Of a stretch of DNA of 64,000 nt, positions 24,999 to 34,517 are shown one piece after another. Position numbers and translations under genes: made by a program. The DNA lies in contig CBDDKU010000012.1 of the NCBI GenBank assembly GCA_965230375.1, positions 282,872 to 346,871 on the forward strand, given 5' to 3'. Every line of letters starts with the position of its first letter. Within the stretch, counting starts at the first letter, position 1. Under the pieces are notes generated by a model. It searched no databases. It had not been told where the DNA came from and was given only the letters and a program-made list of their open reading frames with translations. This DNA comes from CBDDKU01 sp965230375. GTDB taxonomy: Bacteria > Bacteroidota > Bacteroidia > Flavobacteriales_D > Cryomorphaceae.

Positions 24999-26045
24999 AT
25001 GGGCAAATTCAAGTATCTCATTCTAGGCCAAGGTATCGCTGGGACTGCACTTGCGCATCAATTTTCGGAGCGTAATATTCCTTTTAAAATCGTCGATGAC
25101 GGTCACAAAACGTCGAGTTCGCAAGTCGCAGCAGGGCTTTGGAATCCCATTGTATTTAGACGCATCAACAAAACGTGGAGAACCGATGAACTACTTCCGG
25201 CCATGGACAGGCTGTATGGATTGGTAGAATCCAAATTGAACATTAAGATACGCTACGCGCGACAGATCTTGCGGATGCATGGCAACAAGCCCGAAGCCGA
25301 TTTCTGGATGGAGAAAAGGACTTTGCCAGGCTACCAGCCTTACCTGCTGGATGCTCCTGATGAAGCTCTTCCCTTTCGTCAGGGTGAGTACGGCTCTGGG
25401 GTAGTTGATAGGGCTGGGTTTTTAGACATTCCACTCTACTTAACAGAATCAAAAAAGTATTTTCAAAGCCTTGGGTCCTTCAAAGAAGCCAACTGCGAAG
25501 GAGCGGCAGATCTTGCTGAAGCATTGTCGCTGGATGGTGACGAATTTGAAGAAGTAATTGACTGCCGTGGTTACCGATCTGGGGAAGACCCCGCCTGGTC
25601 TTCGATCGGTTTCAAGCCAACTAAGGGAGAAGTGCTCACTGTTAAGGATGATAGTCTTTCATTTGATAAGATATTTAATGCTGGATTCTTCCTGCTGGGA
25701 TTAGGAAGTGGGAAATATCGACTCGGCGCTACCTTTGAATTCGACAATATGAATAGTATTCCAACAAGCCAAGGTAGAGACGAACTGCTGGAAAAGCTTG
25801 AGAAATGGTACCATCCAAAGCCAGAAGTTGTTGACCACAAAGCCGGAATACGCCCAACTGTGAAGGATAGAAAGCCTTTGGTCGGAACACATGGCGCCAT
25901 TCAGAACCTACACCTGTTTAATGGAATGGGAGCAAAAGGAGTGATGCTCGTTCCCTTTCTGGCAGAAAACTTTATTGACTATCTGGAGACTGGTAGTGAA
26001 ATAATCAAGGAGGTAAACATTTCGAGATATTTTAAGCGCAAGTAG
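24999..26045 (+). CDS. FAD-dependent oxidoreductase (DAO family)
   Basis: This protein of about 348 residues has the Rossmann dinucleotide fold: GQGIAGTALAHQF after LILG, near the N-terminus, and a C-terminal FAD contact GMGAKGVML-like segment. The length fits D-amino acid oxidase/glycine oxidase-like (DAO) enzymes. I chose the ATG at 24999, since the upstream TTG at 24990 lies inside a -7-like element (CATCTTTG, 24985-24992). The substrate is not recognisable; sarcosine-, glycine- or amino-acid-type oxidation is possible. It stands alone and is followed by a 130-base gap without a terminator. Confidence 0.82.
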   Translation: MGKFKYLILGQGIAGTALAHQFSERNIPFKIVDDGHKTSSSQVAAGLWNPIVFRRINKTWRTDELLPAMDRLYGLVESKLNIKIRYARQILRMHGNKPEADFWMEKRTLPGYQPYLLDAPDEALPFRQGEYGSGVVDRAGFLDIPLYLTESKKYFQSLGSFKEANCEGAADLAEALSLDGDEFEEVIDCRGYRSGEDPAWSSIGFKPTKGEVLTVKDDSLSFDKIFNAGFFLLGLGSGKYRLGATFEFDNMNSIPTSQGRDELLEKLEKWYHPKPEVVDHKAGIRPTVKDRKPLVGTHGAIQNLHLFNGMGAKGVMLVPFLAENFIDYLETGSEIIKEVNISRYFKRK

Positions 26046-26175
26046 GGAGCAAGCTCTGGGTGTAAAACAACTCACGTCTACCTGTTAGCATTTATCCCGG
26101 GTCGGTATTGTAAGGCACCTTAATCTAGGCCTATTTTAAGAATTGCAATACTGTTCTTAACTCTAGCGAATTTTG

Positions 26176-27426
26176 ATGTGTTTTATTCGGCTCATTGCAG
26201 CCTTTTCTTTAGTAGTTCTCAGCCATACTTTTGCATTTTGCCAAAGTCCGCAAATGGTTAATTACCAGGCGGTGGCCCGAGATGCAGAATCAGGTGAAGA
26301 ACTGGCAAATCAAGCCATTTATCTCATCGCCAAAGTAAGATCTTCTAGTCCTAGTGGCGACATTGTTTATCAGGAAGAGCATGCTGAAATAGCGACGAAT
26401 CAATTTGGTCTCTTCTCCATTTTTATAGGTGGAGGTCAACCTCAGCAAGGAACTTTCGATCAAATAGACTGGGGGGCCAGTCCTTATTGGCTCGAAATAG
26501 ATATCGATGCAGGAGATGGTCTTGAGACCATTGGAACCATGCAGTTTGTTTCTGTGCCATATGCACTTCACGCTGGTACTGCCACTGTTGCAGAAACTGC
26601 CGACAATGTCGATGACGCTGATGCCGACCCGACCAATGAGCAGATAAATTCAGTAGCCTTTGATTCAGCAAATGCTACTCTGACTATTCAAGAATCAGGA
26701 GTAGACTTCGAAACAGATCTCAGCGGCTTGATAGATGATGCCGACGCTGACCCGACCAACGAGCGGATATCGTCAGTGATTTTTAGTCCAAGCGAGTACA
26801 CAATGAATATTACCGAGTCAGGGACCACCTTCTCAACTGATTTATCGACCCTGCTTGAAGATGATGATGCCGACCCGGAAAACGAATTGATCGAAGTTGA
26901 TGGTCTGTCTCTGATTAATGAGACCACCCTGAGCATAACAGAAGGGGGGGTAAATCACCAACTCGATCTATCAGATTTGGAAGATGATGACGATTGGACA
27001 GTAGAAGATGATGGAACGATGCACAATGCAAATGGCGGACGTGTCGGCGTAGGTACGAATAGTCCTCAGAGTGATTTTCAGGTAAATGGTTCTGTGGGTT
27101 ATGGCATAACGATTATTGAGTCAGGTCTTTTTGCGTCATCTTATGATGTCTTAGAAACAGATCATATCATAGTTTGTAAAACAAGCATACTGGGTGTTGG
27201 AACGGTTACTATTCAAATGCCTGACCCGACTACTTGTATCGGTCGTATAATTCGAATCAGAAGAACAGGTCCTTTTCCAATCGTTGCTGATGTAGAAGTT
27301 GATTTCGGAGGGTTCGACGTAGACTTTGTTGATCAAGTAGTGGAACTCGATGAATTGAACCCGCAGTCTGCATCTTACATGTCATTAGGTGCAGATGGTT
27401 GGACAGAAATTTCGAGTAATGACTAG
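26176..27426 (+). CDS. exported surface protein with DADADP repeats
   Basis: This 416-residue protein has a signal peptide (LIAAFSLVVLSHTFAFCQ). A conserved domain follows (about 25-135), with PQMVNYQAVARDAESGEEL and PYALHAGTA, seen in many Bacteroidota tail-fibre-like or cell-surface proteins. Then come three Asp-rich repeats of about 41 residues (DDADADPTNE-type). The C-terminus has a GRVGVGTNSPQSDF segment as in phage-tail-fibre-like proteins, without a recognisable T9SS sorting domain. I chose ATG 26176; a TTG one codon earlier also reads in frame. Its end overlaps the next gene by 8 bases. It probably sits on or forms part of the cell surface; exact role unknown. Confidence 0.8.
   Translation: MCFIRLIAAFSLVVLSHTFAFCQSPQMVNYQAVARDAESGEELANQAIYLIAKVRSSSPSGDIVYQEEHAEIATNQFGLFSIFIGGGQPQQGTFDQIDWGASPYWLEIDIDAGDGLETIGTMQFVSVPYALHAGTATVAETADNVDDADADPTNEQINSVAFDSANATLTIQESGVDFETDLSGLIDDADADPTNERISSVIFSPSEYTMNITESGTTFSTDLSTLLEDDDADPENELIEVDGLSLINETTLSITEGGVNHQLDLSDLEDDDDWTVEDDGTMHNANGGRVGVGTNSPQSDFQVNGSVGYGITIIESGLFASSYDVLETDHIIVCKTSILGVGTVTIQMPDPTTCIGRIIRIRRTGPFPIVADVEVDFGGFDVDFVDQVVELDELNPQSASYMSLGADGWTEISSND
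26611..26985 (+). repeat. three tandem Asp-rich repeats (~41 residues each)
   Basis: Units begin at about 26611, 26734 and 26857, spaced 123 bases. Each starts with DDADADPTNE or a variant (EDDDADPENE in the third) and ends with a [T/L]-D-L-[S]-x-L type segment. The nucleotide copies of the acidic core are also similar, indicating duplication. The acidic core could bind calcium; this is an inference. Confidence 0.85.
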
Positions 27427-28147
27427 ATGGCTATTAGTCATATTGATCAGTTTATGGATGCTCGACGGTCATGCTCAGGTGGAGCTGACACGTGTTCTTA
27501 TCGGTTCGGGTGGCCTGAACGGAAACACCTCGAACACTTCTTTGAGCTCCTCAGCTGGAGAATCGGTTGTACGTACAGAATCAAGCCAAGAGATTGTCCT
27601 AACCCAAGGTTTCCAGCAGCCTTCAGCGAAACGCTCGCTGATATTTGCCATAGATATTACAAACGCTGTTTGCCCTTCTTCAGCTGATGGTGGTGCTTCG
27701 GTAACCGACATTGCTGGCTGTGCAGGTCCATACACAGTAAATTGGAGTACGGGCCAAGAAGGGACCCAAGCCAAAAACTTACCTCCGGGTGAGTATTTCG
27801 TGACCGTAAGCTCACCAAACTGCACCACTACCCAAAACTTTGCAGTTGAGCCTGGAGATGCCGAGAACTGTATGGTTCGGTTTATCAATGCATTTTCGCC
27901 TAATGGAGATGGTGTAAATGACACGTGGGTTATTATAAATATTGAGCTCGAAGAATACCGAGAAAATAAAGTTGAGATCTATAATCGCTGGGGACAAAAA
28001 GTTTGGAGCACCACCAACTACAACAACAGCAACAGCGTATGGAATGGTGAAACCGATGGGGGGGAAGAGCTTCCATCCGGGACCTATTACTACATCGCAG
28101 ATTTGGCTGGAACCACTTTTAAAGGATACATCGAATTGACCAGATGA
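27419..28147 (+). CDS. short T9SS type B cargo protein (CHU_C sorting domain)
   Basis: I chose the ATG at 27419 (signal MTRWLLVILISLWMLDGHAQ), which overlaps the preceding stop. The 242-residue protein has an N-terminal beta region with a TQGFQQP segment and a SprB-like repeat around YTVNWSTGQEG and LPPGEYFVTV. The C-terminus is the gliding-motility-associated C-terminal domain: INAFSPNGDGVNDTW followed by NRWGQKVW and the final KGYIELTR. That is the type B T9SS signal, so the protein is secreted and attached outside. The PorP/SprF-like gene follows immediately (ATGA overlap), as usual for type B cargo. Confidence 0.92.
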   Translation: MTRWLLVILISLWMLDGHAQVELTRVLIGSGGLNGNTSNTSLSSSAGESVVRTESSQEIVLTQGFQQPSAKRSLIFAIDITNAVCPSSADGGASVTDIAGCAGPYTVNWSTGQEGTQAKNLPPGEYFVTVSSPNCTTTQNFAVEPGDAENCMVRFINAFSPNGDGVNDTWVIINIELEEYRENKVEIYNRWGQKVWSTTNYNNSNSVWNGETDGGEELPSGTYYYIADLAGTTFKGYIELTR

Positions 28148-29052
28148 GAAGAATCCTTTGTATCATATTGCTGATCCAAAGTCTGACAGTATCAGCTCAG
28201 CAGCACGGGCTATACAGTCAATATCTTTTCAATTTGTTTGCTGTAAACCCAGCATATGCGGGAGAGCGTGATGCACTGTCAGCATCCTTAAGCTATCGAA
28301 GTCAGTGGGTTGGATTTGAAGGAGCTCCTGTCACTCAAAACTTTTCGCTTCACAGCCCAATTCACGCAAAGAATATGGCTTTGGGGATTCAGTTTCAAAA
28401 TGACGAAATAGGAGCACGAAAAACTCCATCTTTTGCTGTGGCATATTCCTATAAGCTCAAACTCAGTTCGAGTCAAAAGCTCTCTTTCGGACTTCAGGCT
28501 GGAGTAATTAATTATCAATACCGCTGGGATGAGTTGGAGTATCATCAACCTGACGACCCAGTGGCTTATGGCACTGATGCCAATAAATGGGTGCCTAACT
28601 TTGATTTTGGGGTGATGTATATTGACCCGAGTGCCTACTTGGGGATCAGCGCAACATCTCTAAATCAGGCAGAGATAATCAAGAGCGATTTCAGCGAAGC
28701 TTCCTTAGGAACCTTTTTTAATCTCATTGGGGGAAAAGTCTTTGATTTAAACGAGGACATAGCCATTAAGCCAAGCTTTATTTTGAGAAAGGGGCTGGAT
28801 ACACCTGTGCAATTCGACCTGAACGCTGGTGCGCTGTTTAGAAATAAATTCTGGCTGACGGCTGGTTTTCGCTATGATTTCGGACTTGTTTTCTCAGGTC
28901 ATTTCTTCGCGACTAAACACTTACATTTCGGATATTCATACGACTTGCCGACCAACTCACTTCTCGCTGAGCAAAGTGGGACTCATGAATTTTTTATTGG
29001 GTATGAGTTCAATGTATACAAGCAGGGAACCCGAAACAATAGAAGGTTTTAG
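28144..29052 (+). CDS. PorP/SprF family T9SS outer-membrane protein
   Basis: This 302-residue protein has a signal peptide (ILCIILLIQSLTVSAQ) and the family start QQHGLYSQYLFNLFAVNPAYAG, then a beta-barrel pattern ending near FFIGYEFNVYK. PorP/SprF proteins are outer-membrane partners that help specific type B cargo reach or stay on the surface. The gene overlaps the cargo gene (4 bases) and precedes two OmpA-type proteins, so it is likely the cognate partner of the 242-residue protein. Strong family call. Confidence 0.93.
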   Translation: MRRILCIILLIQSLTVSAQQHGLYSQYLFNLFAVNPAYAGERDALSASLSYRSQWVGFEGAPVTQNFSLHSPIHAKNMALGIQFQNDEIGARKTPSFAVAYSYKLKLSSSQKLSFGLQAGVINYQYRWDELEYHQPDDPVAYGTDANKWVPNFDFGVMYIDPSAYLGISATSLNQAEIIKSDFSEASLGTFFNLIGGKVFDLNEDIAIKPSFILRKGLDTPVQFDLNAGALFRNKFWLTAGFRYDFGLVFSGHFFATKHLHFGYSYDLPTNSLLAEQSGTHEFFIGYEFNVYKQGTRNNRRF

Positions 29053-29054
29053 TG

Positions 29055-31202
29055 ATGAGATTGCTTACTACCTACATATGTTTTTTTGTAAGCATCTCCA
29101 TATCCGCACAGGTTGGTAATGACTCGTTGAGCACGCATACTTGTGAACACGTTTCACACCTATTGGAAGATCAAAAAATTGAAGAGGCTTATCGGTCTAT
29201 TCTCGAGTTGAATGAACCCTGCCCTAAGATCGAACATGTTGCTACTCAAGCCTTAGTTTTCGCAGCTCATGGAGATTATGTGTTAGCGCACTTTTTGATG
29301 CGCCAGGTTGAGGCCGCTACTAATGCTGATGATTACAGTATACAACTTCTGAGAATAGAAGAGCTGATGGTGCTCGATGAGAAGCAGTTTCCAGCAGAGT
29401 TCGCCAATACGGCTTGGTCTGGCCCTGAGAATGATTTGGTAGTATTTGCAAAGGATAGTGTTACCGAAATTGCCGATGACAGGAATAACTGGAAGTCAAA
29501 GTTTCCATATCGTGAGCAATCGGCAGGCTGGTATCAGCTTAAAGGTGAAACGCATGAGAAATGGGCTAAAAAGGCTGAGCGCCTGCATGTACTAGGGTTA
29601 GGTTCTTCAGCGTATTATCTTGATTCACTTGTATTGTTGACCGTTTGGAGTGAAAGGCCCTTTTCTAAATTTGGCTCGGTTGGTGAGATCATTTGTATGG
29701 ACAAGTCGGGAAAGAGAGTCAAGACATTGGGCATTGCTTCTGATACCATTCAAAACATTCACCCTGCTGTGAAGGGCCATGAGATTATCATTTCGTCAAA
29801 TCGCCCAGGTGGTATAGGTGGGATGGATTTGTGGCGAGCTCAAATATCAGAATCGGGATACTCAAACTGGGAGAACTTGGGAAGGGAATACAATACACCA
29901 GGTGATGAGGTATTTCCTTCTTGGGTCGGAGATACGCTCTTCTTCTCATCTAATAGAATTGACAGGGGCTACGGAGGACTTGATATCTATGCGAAGCGTG
30001 AAAGTGGAAGCCAGCTTATGGCCTACCCCCTCAATACAGCTTATGACGATTTTGGTCTTTTGAAAAAGGATTCAACAAGGTTTTACCTAATCTCCAACAG
30101 GCCAGGTACGAAAGGTGGAGATGATATTTTTGAAATGACCATAACGAGACCTGAGCAATACTTTAATCAAGTTGTTGGTCGAATCGAAACAGGTGGTCAA
30201 GACATGTCAGGGGTTAAAATAGAGATCTTTAAACCAGATGGAAGCTTTGTAGCTTCAACCACAGTAGATGAAGCTGGGTATTTTAAAGTGAAGCACCTTA
30301 TGGGTGATTCAGAGTACGAGCTCAAAGTTCAAAGTGATTCTATCCCAGAGCACACTCGGTTGAAGCTATATTCTGACGATGGTGCGCTTCTTAAGGATGT
30401 ACCAGTGCACACAACTGGTGTGGTAGTTTTTGAGCTTCTCTCTCCTTCAGATTATACACTCGATAAGATGGATAAGGACGACGATAGCGTCTTGTCTATC
30501 GATATTGCAGGGCTTTATGCTCCTGAAGAATCAGAAGCGGAAGGCGGGCTGCAAATCTATCTGGAAGACAGCAATGGACAGCTGATAGGCGTGAGCTCCA
30601 CTTCGGAAGATGGGCGTTTTATATTTGATGCAATTCGCCCAGACGTGCGATATACCATTAGAAGTGAAGTGAGCGACCCGAATGCAGAGATTCACATCCT
30701 GGACAAGAATGGAAACATCATTGAGACAATTTCTCCTGAACGTTCGAAAAACTACGTCTATATCCGACTTTCTGACGAGATGCAAGTTATAACCATGACT
30801 AATGAGTTGAATGAAAGCGTGTCTGTTTCTCAAGGTGAAATCTTCGATCTTCCCGTCATCCACTTTGACCTGGATAGGGCTGAGCTAACAAATGAGAGTC
30901 GTACATCGCTGAATAAAGTTGCGGACCTACTTAAGAAGAATCCAGGAGTTGAAATTGAAGTAATGGGACACACAGATTCGCGTGGACCATCAAACTATAA
31001 CCTGGAGCTATCTCAGCAAAGAATTGACGCCGTGATTGCCTACTTGGAAAAAGTAGGAATAGACGGACGGCGCATGAGAGGTGAAGGTTTTGGTGAAAAA
31101 CATCTCTTGAATAAATGCAGTGACGGTGTAGAATGTACCGAAGAAGAACACGCTGTGAATAGAAGGACAGAAATGAAAGTATTTAAAAAGTCTGAATTAT
31201 AA
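29055..31202 (+). CDS. OmpA-family protein with PD40 propeller (T9SS-associated)
   Basis: This 715-residue protein starts at ATG 29055 with a signal peptide ending SISISAQ. The N-terminal region (about 25-110) is TPR-like. Residues about 160-380 are PD40/WD40-like propeller strands (SSNRPGGIGGMDLWRA and FSSNRIDRGYGGLDIY). Regulatory beta-sandwich domains follow (about 395-580). An OmpA C-terminal domain (about 600-716) carries GHTDSRGPSNYN and NRRTE, which bind peptidoglycan. It shares this architecture with the next gene and with PorE-like T9SS proteins. Three bases separate it from the PorP/SprF gene. Likely links the outer-membrane complex to the cell wall. Confidence 0.88.
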   Translation: MRLLTTYICFFVSISISAQVGNDSLSTHTCEHVSHLLEDQKIEEAYRSILELNEPCPKIEHVATQALVFAAHGDYVLAHFLMRQVEAATNADDYSIQLLRIEELMVLDEKQFPAEFANTAWSGPENDLVVFAKDSVTEIADDRNNWKSKFPYREQSAGWYQLKGETHEKWAKKAERLHVLGLGSSAYYLDSLVLLTVWSERPFSKFGSVGEIICMDKSGKRVKTLGIASDTIQNIHPAVKGHEIIISSNRPGGIGGMDLWRAQISESGYSNWENLGREYNTPGDEVFPSWVGDTLFFSSNRIDRGYGGLDIYAKRESGSQLMAYPLNTAYDDFGLLKKDSTRFYLISNRPGTKGGDDIFEMTITRPEQYFNQVVGRIETGGQDMSGVKIEIFKPDGSFVASTTVDEAGYFKVKHLMGDSEYELKVQSDSIPEHTRLKLYSDDGALLKDVPVHTTGVVVFELLSPSDYTLDKMDKDDDSVLSIDIAGLYAPEESEAEGGLQIYLEDSNGQLIGVSSTSEDGRFIFDAIRPDVRYTIRSEVSDPNAEIHILDKNGNIIETISPERSKNYVYIRLSDEMQVITMTNELNESVSVSQGEIFDLPVIHFDLDRAELTNESRTSLNKVADLLKKNPGVEIEVMGHTDSRGPSNYNLELSQQRIDAVIAYLEKVGIDGRRMRGEGFGEKHLLNKCSDGVECTEEEHAVNRRTEMKVFKKSEL

Positions 31203-31207
31203 CTGTG

Positions 31208-34200
31208 ATGAACTCGAATCCCCTTAAAAACGTGAAAAACATCCAGATAAAAGCCCCATTACTAACCTTAGCGATCATCCTATTGCTTTCTCTTGATTTA
31301 GGAGCTCAGATTAAGAAAGGTCAGAAGTTTTTTGATGAAGGGCGCTACGCAGAAGCCGTTAAGCCTTTGAAGAAGGATTTTTACGGCAAAGAGAGTAATC
31401 TGGAAGCCGGAATTCTTTTAGCAAAATGTTATTACCAACTTCGGGAATACCAAGAGGCTCTGGATGTAATGGTTGCTGTAGGAGAGTATAACCTCTCAAC
31501 AATGGATGACCGACGATTTTATGCAGATGTTCTAATTGTCAATGATGATTTTTCTGGGGCTTACATTTCCTTGATTCAACTTCTATCTGAAGACCAAAGC
31601 GACCCTAAAACTTTGTTGTGGCTCGATAAAGTGGGAGACCTTATGAAGTGGGATTCTCTGGAAAACCATTCAAACTACTACAGCTTGCATGGCTTAAACA
31701 CGGTTTATAACGAGTATGGTCCTTTCATTGCTGAAAATGGAGAGATGTGGTTTGTGAATGACCACACAAATATTCAAGCTGTATTTCCGTCGTCCTATAA
31801 TAACCAGAACATGCACCTTTTCTATAAAACGAAGCTTCAAGGAGGACATGTCGACAGAATGTCTCGGCCTACGATGCTGATGAAGAAGAGGGATTACTAC
31901 TACCATGATGGGCCACTAGATAAATGGGATGGTACCAATATGCACGCCTTGACATTACGGGATCTGGATGCTCCATTGAGTGGTGGGGTCATTGGGATAT
32001 ATTTTTCTCAGATGACGGGAGCCGAAGATGATATCATTGCATTTAAGCACAACGGCAAATTCAATACGGGCCACCCAACTTTCTTGAAGGGGGGAAAACG
32101 AATGATCTTTTCTAGTGATCGGCCAGGTGGATATGGTCAAATGGACCTATGGTACTCTGATTTTGTTGATGGAACCTGGACTGAGCCAAAGAACATGGGC
32201 CCAATTATTAATACGCCATTCAACGAAGTTTTCCCCAATTACTACGACAGCCGCATTTATTACTCTTCAGATCGGCAAGACATGGGTTACGGTGCCCTTG
32301 ACGTTTATTATACCAGCGAATTATTAGGGTATTCAGAGGTTTATAACCTGAGAGAACCAATGAATGGGCCTTACGACGATTTCGGCTTGACATTTATTTC
32401 TGCGAGCGAAGGTTATTTCGCTTCCAACCGAAAAGATGGGCATGGCGGAGACGACATATTCGGGTTTGTTTTTATCCCCGAACAACTTCCCATTAAGAAT
32501 GCAAACCTTCAAATCGTGAATGGTGAAATAGCATCAAACACAGAGGTTAAAGTTTATGACAGCGCAGGAAACCTAGTTGCTACCACAGCCGTGGGAGATA
32601 AGGGCAGGATAGAAGTGGAAAACTTGAAATCGCGTGAAGTATATACGATGAAAGTGGCAGGAACCATACCGGCTGCCGCCATGTTAAATACGATTGATAA
32701 CACTGGAGAGATCAAATCAACAGTTGGGCAAACAGCGGTTGGTGAGTTTAAATTCGAGCTATTGGATGAAGAAGAATTCATCCTAGACAAAGAAGAGAAT
32801 GTTGATGATAGTCGTCTAATTTTTGATTTAGAAGGAAAAGTAGTGGCAGATGATACAGTGAATGTATCTGGCGTCTTTGTCACGCTCATCGATCTGGCGG
32901 GAGATACTTTGGCCATCACTCATACCGGAGATCAAGGTGACTTTAAAATTGAAGGAGCCAGAATGGGTGAGAACTATATAATCCAAACATCTGGTATGGA
33001 AGGGTATCACGAAATAGATGTTTATGGAGAATCGGGCGCACTCACCCAATCTTTAAGCCCGATGGGAAGCAATCAGTTTTCGTACATGAGAGCTGCACCA
33101 GCAGCAACCTGGATGCTAGCTTCTGAAATAGCTGTGCCAGCAGTGTTTGCTATCATTCCTTCCAATGAGTCAGAAACAGACGAAGAAGTGATTCTATACG
33201 ATGAGAACGACGTGGAAATAGCTAAGCCACAGGTTGATGAAGATGGTTTCATGCCTTTGGGTACCATGGTAGCCGGTAAGGCCTACAGGCTCTACATGCC
33301 TGACCGCACATTGACATTCGACGACAGGCTGGTGATTTTGGACGGAAATGGAGATACATCACAAACCGTAAGACCATTTGACCAGAATAATTACTTCTTT
33401 GAATACCTGCTCTACAAAGATTACGGAGCTGAGAGTGAATCAGAAGTTACTCCATTAGTGGAGGAAGAAGAACATCAAAGGGATACTTCGATCTATAAGT
33501 TGAGGATAAGAGACTTTGAGTTTGAAGAGCCAACACCGCTCGTGCTCACTGAAATAGGTGGGACACGTGTCGATACCGTTTTCGTGAACCCAAGCGGAAT
33601 AGCCATTTTGAGAGGGATAGATCCGAGTCTTGAGTATGAACTGGCTCTGGCCGATACCGCTTTCTCTGAGAATAAGGTGATTGAAATTTACGACAGCAAT
33701 AACACGAAAGTTTTTGAAGGTGAAACCAATGATTTGAAATCATTTAGGTTCCAAATACTCGAAGACAAGGACCACATTTTGGCTAAAGAAGAATTGGTTG
33801 ATGACAGCTTCTTGACGACTGGGTTTTCGGGAACTATTCATAGCCAGGACAAGGACAACGGAAACATGACGGTTAGCAACGCCGAAGGTGAAGTCTTGGT
33901 TGAATCAAATATGGGTGCATCTCGCGAGTTTGACTTCCAACAGCTAGAGCCAGGCGAATACTACATTGTTTCAATGGATCATAGCGATGAAAGTGCATAC
34001 CTGATGGTGTTTCAACCAGGTGGAGACTCTTTGAGAGTGGACAGGCAAGCGGATGGTAAGTTCTATGTAAACTTTGAAGGTGAGATGGTAACGCTGATGG
34101 ACAATGACAAACCAGTAAAAGTCTCCACAGGTACGACCTTCAACCTCGACAATGTCTATTACGATTTCAACAGCTTAAAGCCGAAATCTTCAAGTCTTTC

Positions 34201-34492
34201 TTCATTGGATAAACTCGTTCAAGTTTTGAAGGATAACCCTGATTTAAGGATAGAGGTATTGTCGCATACGGATTCCCGTGGTCCTTCTAACTACAACACG
34301 CTTCTTTCTCAAAAGCGCGCACAAGGTGTCATAGATTATCTGGCTTCAAAAGGAATAGAAAGAAATAGGCTCAAAGCAAAAGGGCTTGGTGAGTCTCAGC
34401 TCACCAACAAATGCGCCGACAATGTGCGATGTACAAATGCAGAACATGCAAAGAACAGACGTACAGAATTTAAAATACTCGGCAGTGAATAA
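31208..34492 (+). CDS. large OmpA-family protein, paralog of the upstream gene
   Basis: This 1094-residue protein (ATG 31208; a GTG lies one codon earlier) starts with a signal ending LSLDLGAQ. TPR-like repeats (about 30-150) and PD40 strands (SSDRPGGYGQMDLWYS and SSDRQDMGYGALDVYY, about 270-420) follow. Then comes a longer set of repeated beta-sandwich domains (about 430-990) with recurring linkers such as FILDKEENVDDS and HILAKEELVDDS. The OmpA domain (about 990-1095) has SHTDSRGPSNYN and NRRTE. The shared linkers, including TLDKMDKDDDS in the upstream gene, show duplication with domain gain. Expected to be in the periplasm and outer membrane, anchored to peptidoglycan. Confidence 0.88.
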   Translation: MNSNPLKNVKNIQIKAPLLTLAIILLLSLDLGAQIKKGQKFFDEGRYAEAVKPLKKDFYGKESNLEAGILLAKCYYQLREYQEALDVMVAVGEYNLSTMDDRRFYADVLIVNDDFSGAYISLIQLLSEDQSDPKTLLWLDKVGDLMKWDSLENHSNYYSLHGLNTVYNEYGPFIAENGEMWFVNDHTNIQAVFPSSYNNQNMHLFYKTKLQGGHVDRMSRPTMLMKKRDYYYHDGPLDKWDGTNMHALTLRDLDAPLSGGVIGIYFSQMTGAEDDIIAFKHNGKFNTGHPTFLKGGKRMIFSSDRPGGYGQMDLWYSDFVDGTWTEPKNMGPIINTPFNEVFPNYYDSRIYYSSDRQDMGYGALDVYYTSELLGYSEVYNLREPMNGPYDDFGLTFISASEGYFASNRKDGHGGDDIFGFVFIPEQLPIKNANLQIVNGEIASNTEVKVYDSAGNLVATTAVGDKGRIEVENLKSREVYTMKVAGTIPAAAMLNTIDNTGEIKSTVGQTAVGEFKFELLDEEEFILDKEENVDDSRLIFDLEGKVVADDTVNVSGVFVTLIDLAGDTLAITHTGDQGDFKIEGARMGENYIIQTSGMEGYHEIDVYGESGALTQSLSPMGSNQFSYMRAAPAATWMLASEIAVPAVFAIIPSNESETDEEVILYDENDVEIAKPQVDEDGFMPLGTMVAGKAYRLYMPDRTLTFDDRLVILDGNGDTSQTVRPFDQNNYFFEYLLYKDYGAESESEVTPLVEEEEHQRDTSIYKLRIRDFEFEEPTPLVLTEIGGTRVDTVFVNPSGIAILRGIDPSLEYELALADTAFSENKVIEIYDSNNTKVFEGETNDLKSFRFQILEDKDHILAKEELVDDSFLTTGFSGTIHSQDKDNGNMTVSNAEGEVLVESNMGASREFDFQQLEPGEYYIVSMDHSDESAYLMVFQPGGDSLRVDRQADGKFYVNFEGEMVTLMDNDKPVKVSTGTTFNLDNVYYDFNSLKPKSSSLSSLDKLVQVLKDNPDLRIEVLSHTDSRGPSNYNTLLSQKRAQGVIDYLASKGIERNRLKAKGLGESQLTNKCADNVRCTNAEHAKNRRTEFKILGSE

Positions 34493-34517
34493 TTAACTTT
34501 AAGCAAATTACACTACC

